The notes under the pieces: model-generated
What the model was told of the DNA's origin: nothing
Seen by the model: only the letters and a program-made list of their open reading frames with translations
The model's database searches: none
Position numbers and translations under genes: made by a program
Part shown: piece by piece, positions 5,844 to 7,563 of the stretch
Numbering within the stretch: the first letter of the stretch is position 1
Layout: each line of letters opens with the position of its first letter
Assembly: GCA_027450125.1 (NCBI GenBank)
Contig: DAIDKG010000094.1
Coordinates: 1 to 7,563 of the forward strand
DNA from: Bordetella sp.
Lineage (GTDB): Bacteria > Pseudomonadota > Gammaproteobacteria > Burkholderiales > Burkholderiaceae_B
DNA length: 7,563 nt
Direction of reading: 5' to 3'

Positions 5844-6632
5844 TCAGCCCAGCACGTCCTGCATGCTGTACAGGCCGGTCTGCCTGTCCGCCAGGAAGCG
5901 CGCGGCGCGCAGCGAGCCTTGCGCGTAGGTGGCGCGGCTGCTGGAGCGGTGCGTGATTTCGATGCGCTCGCCGGTGCCGCAGAAGAACACGGTGTGTTCG
6001 CCCACGATATCGCCGCCGCGCACCGAAGAAAAACCGATCTTGCCGGTTTCGCGCACGCCCGTGTCGCCGTGGCGCGCCCAGGTGGCCACTTCGGGCAGGG
6101 ATTTGCCCCAGGCCCTGGCTACCGTCTCGCCCATGATGAGCGCCGTGCCCGAAGGCGCGTCGATCTTGTTGCGGTGATGGGATTCGAACACTTCGACGTC
6201 ATAGCCCGAGGCGAGCAGGCGGGCCGCCAGGTCCAGCAGCTTGAGCGTGGCATTGACGCCCACGCTCATGTTGGGCGCAAAAACGACGGCCGTGCGGCCG
6301 GCTGCTGCTTCGATGGCGGCATGGCCGGTCGCATCGAAGCCCGTGGTGCCCAGCACGACCTTGACGCCGTGGCGCGCGCAAGCCTGCAGATGCGCCAGCG
6401 AGGGTTCCGGACGAGTGAAATCGATAAGGCAGTCGGCCTGGGCCAGCGCATCCAGGTCGTCGGTAAGCTGCACGCCCGTCGAGCGCCCCAGGAAGGCGCC
6501 GGCATCCTGGCCCAGGGCGGGTGAGTCCTTGCGATCCAGCGCCGCAGCCAGCTGCATGTCCGATGCATCGAGAACGGCTTCGATGAGCATGCGGCCCATG
6601 CGGCCGCGCGCGCCGGCTATGGCGATACGCAT
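5844..6632 (-). CDS. dapB: 4-hydroxy-tetrahydrodipicolinate reductase (DapB)
   Basis: DapB reduces 4-hydroxy-tetrahydrodipicolinate to tetrahydrodipicolinate with NAD(P)H, in the lysine and meso-diaminopimelate pathway, so it feeds both protein and peptidoglycan synthesis. The 262-residue length is normal. The N-terminal Rossmann motif GARGRMGR (7-14) is followed by [18 protein letters not shown] (95-99) and APNMSVGVN (119-127). The catalytic segment [18 protein letters not shown] (148-165) has His152/His153 and Lys156, and [14 protein letters not shown] follows at 204-217. ATG 6632 has CGGGA about eight bases upstream. It starts 21 bases after the bamE stop on the same strand, so the two are probably one operon. 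Its 3' end converges on murB with a 70-bp gap in which I found no convincing T-tailed terminator. Confidence 0.97.
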   Translation of the reverse strand: MRIAIAGARGRMGRMLIEAVLDASDMQLAAALDRKDSPALGQDAGAFLGRSTGVQLTDDLDALAQADCLIDFTRPEPSLAHLQACARHGVKVVLGTTGFDATGHAAIEAAAGRTAVVFAPNMSVGVNATLKLLDLAARLLASGYDVEVFESHHRNKIDAPSGTALIMGETVARAWGKSLPEVATWARHGDTGVRETGKIGFSSVRGGDIVGEHTVFFCGTGERIEITHRSSSRATYAQGSLRAARFLADRQTGLYSMQDVLG

Positions 6633-6653
6633 GAGGAGTCCCGGGAAGGATGA

Positions 6654-7172
6654 TTAAAGAGAAGGAGGCGCGGAGCCGCCACCGCCTTGCGTGGCGGGGC
6701 GCGGCGGTTCGTCGGCGTACTCTTTTGCGCGCTGGATGGCTTCTTGCGCCTGCTGCTTGTTGAGCTGGTACGGCTGCTTGTCGGGCTGCGGGTCGCCGTC
6801 CCAGTGGTCCAGGACATCGTTCTTGAACCAGACGGTGAACTTGCGCTCCTGCGAGGTGCCGTTGCCGCTGCGGTAGTAATAGATGTAGTCCCAGCGGTCG
6901 GCATGCAGGACATCGTTCAGCGTGGGGCTGCCCAGCACGAAGCGCACCTGGTTCGGCGTCATGCCCGGCTTGAGCTGGGCAACCTGTTCTTTGGTGATCC
7001 AGTTGCCTTGCTGGACGCTGTGGCGATAGGGGAAGCCCCATTTGTCCGAACTGCAGCCGGCCAGGGCGAGCCCCAGAGAGAGAGCGAGCAGGCCGGTACG
7101 GGCATAGCGCAACGCGCGGCCGCGAGCCGGCGCCACGGAGTTGGCGGGAAAGCAATACTGGCGAGCATCCAT
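6654..7172 (-). CDS. bamE: Outer-membrane assembly lipoprotein BamE (SmpA/OmlA)
   Basis: BamE is a small lipoprotein on the periplasmic face of the outer membrane that supports the BamA beta-barrel assembly machine. The 172-residue product has a basic N-terminus, a hydrophobic segment (27-38) and a lipobox LAGC with lipidated Cys40. The SmpA/OmlA domain follows: GNWITKEQVAQLKPGMTPNQVR, FVLGSPTLNDVLHADRWDYIYYY and FTVWFKND. The C-terminal tail (about 135-172) is charged, then Pro/Gly/Gln-rich (PATQGGGGSAPPSL), and probably disordered. The 39-residue leader is long for a lipoprotein signal; a downstream start (GTG codon 13 or TTG codon 21) is possible. The ATG at 7172 has only AGGG about 13 bases upstream. 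It is divergent from fur, as in Pseudomonas (omlA-fur), and precedes dapB by 21 bp. Confidence 0.94.
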   Translation of the reverse strand: MDARQYCFPANSVAPARGRALRYARTGLLALSLGLALAGCSSDKWGFPYRHSVQQGNWITKEQVAQLKPGMTPNQVRFVLGSPTLNDVLHADRWDYIYYYRSGNGTSQERKFTVWFKNDVLDHWDGDPQPDKQPYQLNKQQAQEAIQRAKEYADEPPRPATQGGGGSAPPSL

Positions 7173-7307
7173 GAACGCTGGCGACCCTGTAAAGTGATGG
7201 TGGATCAGGTAAAACCGTTATCATAAAGGTTTAAGCGGGATATCTGCAGCCGTTACCGTATGGCCGGGCTGCGGCATGTCTCGCATCCAGCCGCGGGTGA
7301 TCACCAA
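7173..7307. promoter_or_regulatory. Divergent bamE/fur control region
   Basis: This 135-bp region must hold promoters for both genes. The AT-rich core 7210-7235 offers TATCAT (7219-7224) on the plus strand and TATGAT (7226-7221) on the minus strand, each five of six -10 matches and overlapping one another, so firing in the two directions may interfere. Neither has a good -35. A perfect palindrome GGTGATCACC (7296-7305) covers the fur ribosome-binding site. Confidence 0.45.
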
Positions 7308-7311
7308 ATGA
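7276..7311 (+). CDS. Candidate 11-codon upstream reading frame overlapping the fur start
   Basis: ATG 7276 opens a frame encoding [11 protein letters not shown] that stops at TGA 7309-7311, overlapping the fur ATG (7308) in the arrangement ATGA. Such overlaps often couple translation of two frames. In E. coli a leader peptide (uof) overlaps fur in the same sense. The ribosome-binding site of this short frame is weak. It could be chance: nothing but position supports it. Confidence 0.3.
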   Translation: MSRIQPRVITK

Positions 7312-7563
7312 GCGACCAGAGCGATCTGAAGAACATGGGCCTGAAGGCCACTTTTCCGCGCCTGAAGATCCTGGATATTTTTCGCAAGTCGGATCAAAGA
7401 CACCTGAGCGCGGAGGACGTCTATCGCGCGCTCATCTCCGAGAGCGTGGAAATCGGCCTGGCCACGGTCTACCGCGTGCTCACGCAGTTCGAGCAGGCCG
7501 GCATCCTGGCCCGCAGCCAGTTCGACACCGGCAAGGCCGTATTCGAGCTGAACGACGGCGACC
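7308..7563 (+). CDS. fur: Ferric uptake regulator Fur, N-terminal part (cut by window edge)
   Basis: Fur is the iron-dependent repressor of siderophore and iron-uptake genes. The first 85 codons are present. Seen: [22 protein letters not shown], the winged-helix start typical of Fur (GLKxTxPRLKIL), then SAEDVYRAL, the recognition region [19 protein letters not shown] (about 53-71), and [12 protein letters not shown] leading towards the metal-binding hinge, where the window ends. ATG 7308 is chosen because homologues begin close to MSDQxxLKxxGLK and GGGTGA lies just upstream. An in-frame ATG at 7260 would add 16 residues ([16 protein letters not shown]), less likely. It is divergent from bamE. 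A short upstream frame and a palindrome at its ribosome-binding site suggest possible translational control. Confidence 0.96.
   Translation, partial: MSDQSDLKNMGLKATFPRLKILDIFRKSDQRHLSAEDVYRALISESVEIGLATVYRVLTQFEQAGILARSQFDTGKAVFELNDGD

Noticed and set aside
5727..6524. Plus-strand 265-codon frame opposite dapB
   Set aside because: Antisense shadow: dapB on the minus strand has every family motif, and this frame overlaps the murB 3' end out of frame.
6687..7226. Plus-strand frame of 179 codons opposite bamE with a hydrophobic start
   Set aside because: The hydrophobic residues are the antisense of bamE coding sequence; bamE has a lipobox and its full domain on the other strand.
7210..7228. 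Fur-box-like 19-mer in the bamE/fur region
   Set aside because: Only 10 of 19 positions agree with the classical Fur box by my count, too few to claim autoregulation in an AT-rich promoter core.

Overview
The window reads as chromosomal DNA of a high-GC betaproteobacterium, most likely Bordetella, Achromobacter or another Alcaligenaceae. The pointers are the high GC third positions, the bamE-dapB operon divergent from fur, a tRNA-Gly, and a LivK-type binding protein of the kind these genomes carry in many copies. The genus is inferred from gene content; no database search was possible.

Left part (1-2780): the first 115 codons of a branched-chain amino-acid ABC-transporter binding protein run leftward off the edge. 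Divergent from it is a GlxA-type regulator (inactive-amidase sensor plus AraC HTH), followed 92 bp later on the same strand by an L-asparaginase. The regulator may control the divergent transporter gene, the asparaginase, or both.

Middle (2781-4605), all on the minus strand: a cytoplasmic trypsin-like serine protease with an unrecognised helical N-terminal domain, a small CspA-family cold-shock protein that starts with GTG, and a tRNA-Gly(GCC). The cold-shock gene and the tRNA each have a clear intrinsic terminator. The cold-shock terminator ends 15 bases before the protease start codon, so protease expression may depend on read-through. The protease gene looks AT-richer than its neighbours and is the only clearly accessory gene here.

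Right part (4606-7563) is core housekeeping: murB (peptidoglycan precursor synthesis) on the plus strand converges on a minus-strand bamE-dapB pair (outer-membrane assembly lipoprotein and lysine/diaminopimelate synthesis). The start of fur diverges from bamE. The fur start is overlapped by the stop of an 11-codon upstream reading frame (ATGA), reminiscent of the enterobacterial uof-fur arrangement.

No insertion sequences, CRISPR arrays, integrase genes or attachment sites were seen. No complete new multi-gene system is evident. The best candidates for something undescribed are the protease with its cold-shock-gene context and the translational architecture at the fur and csp starts.
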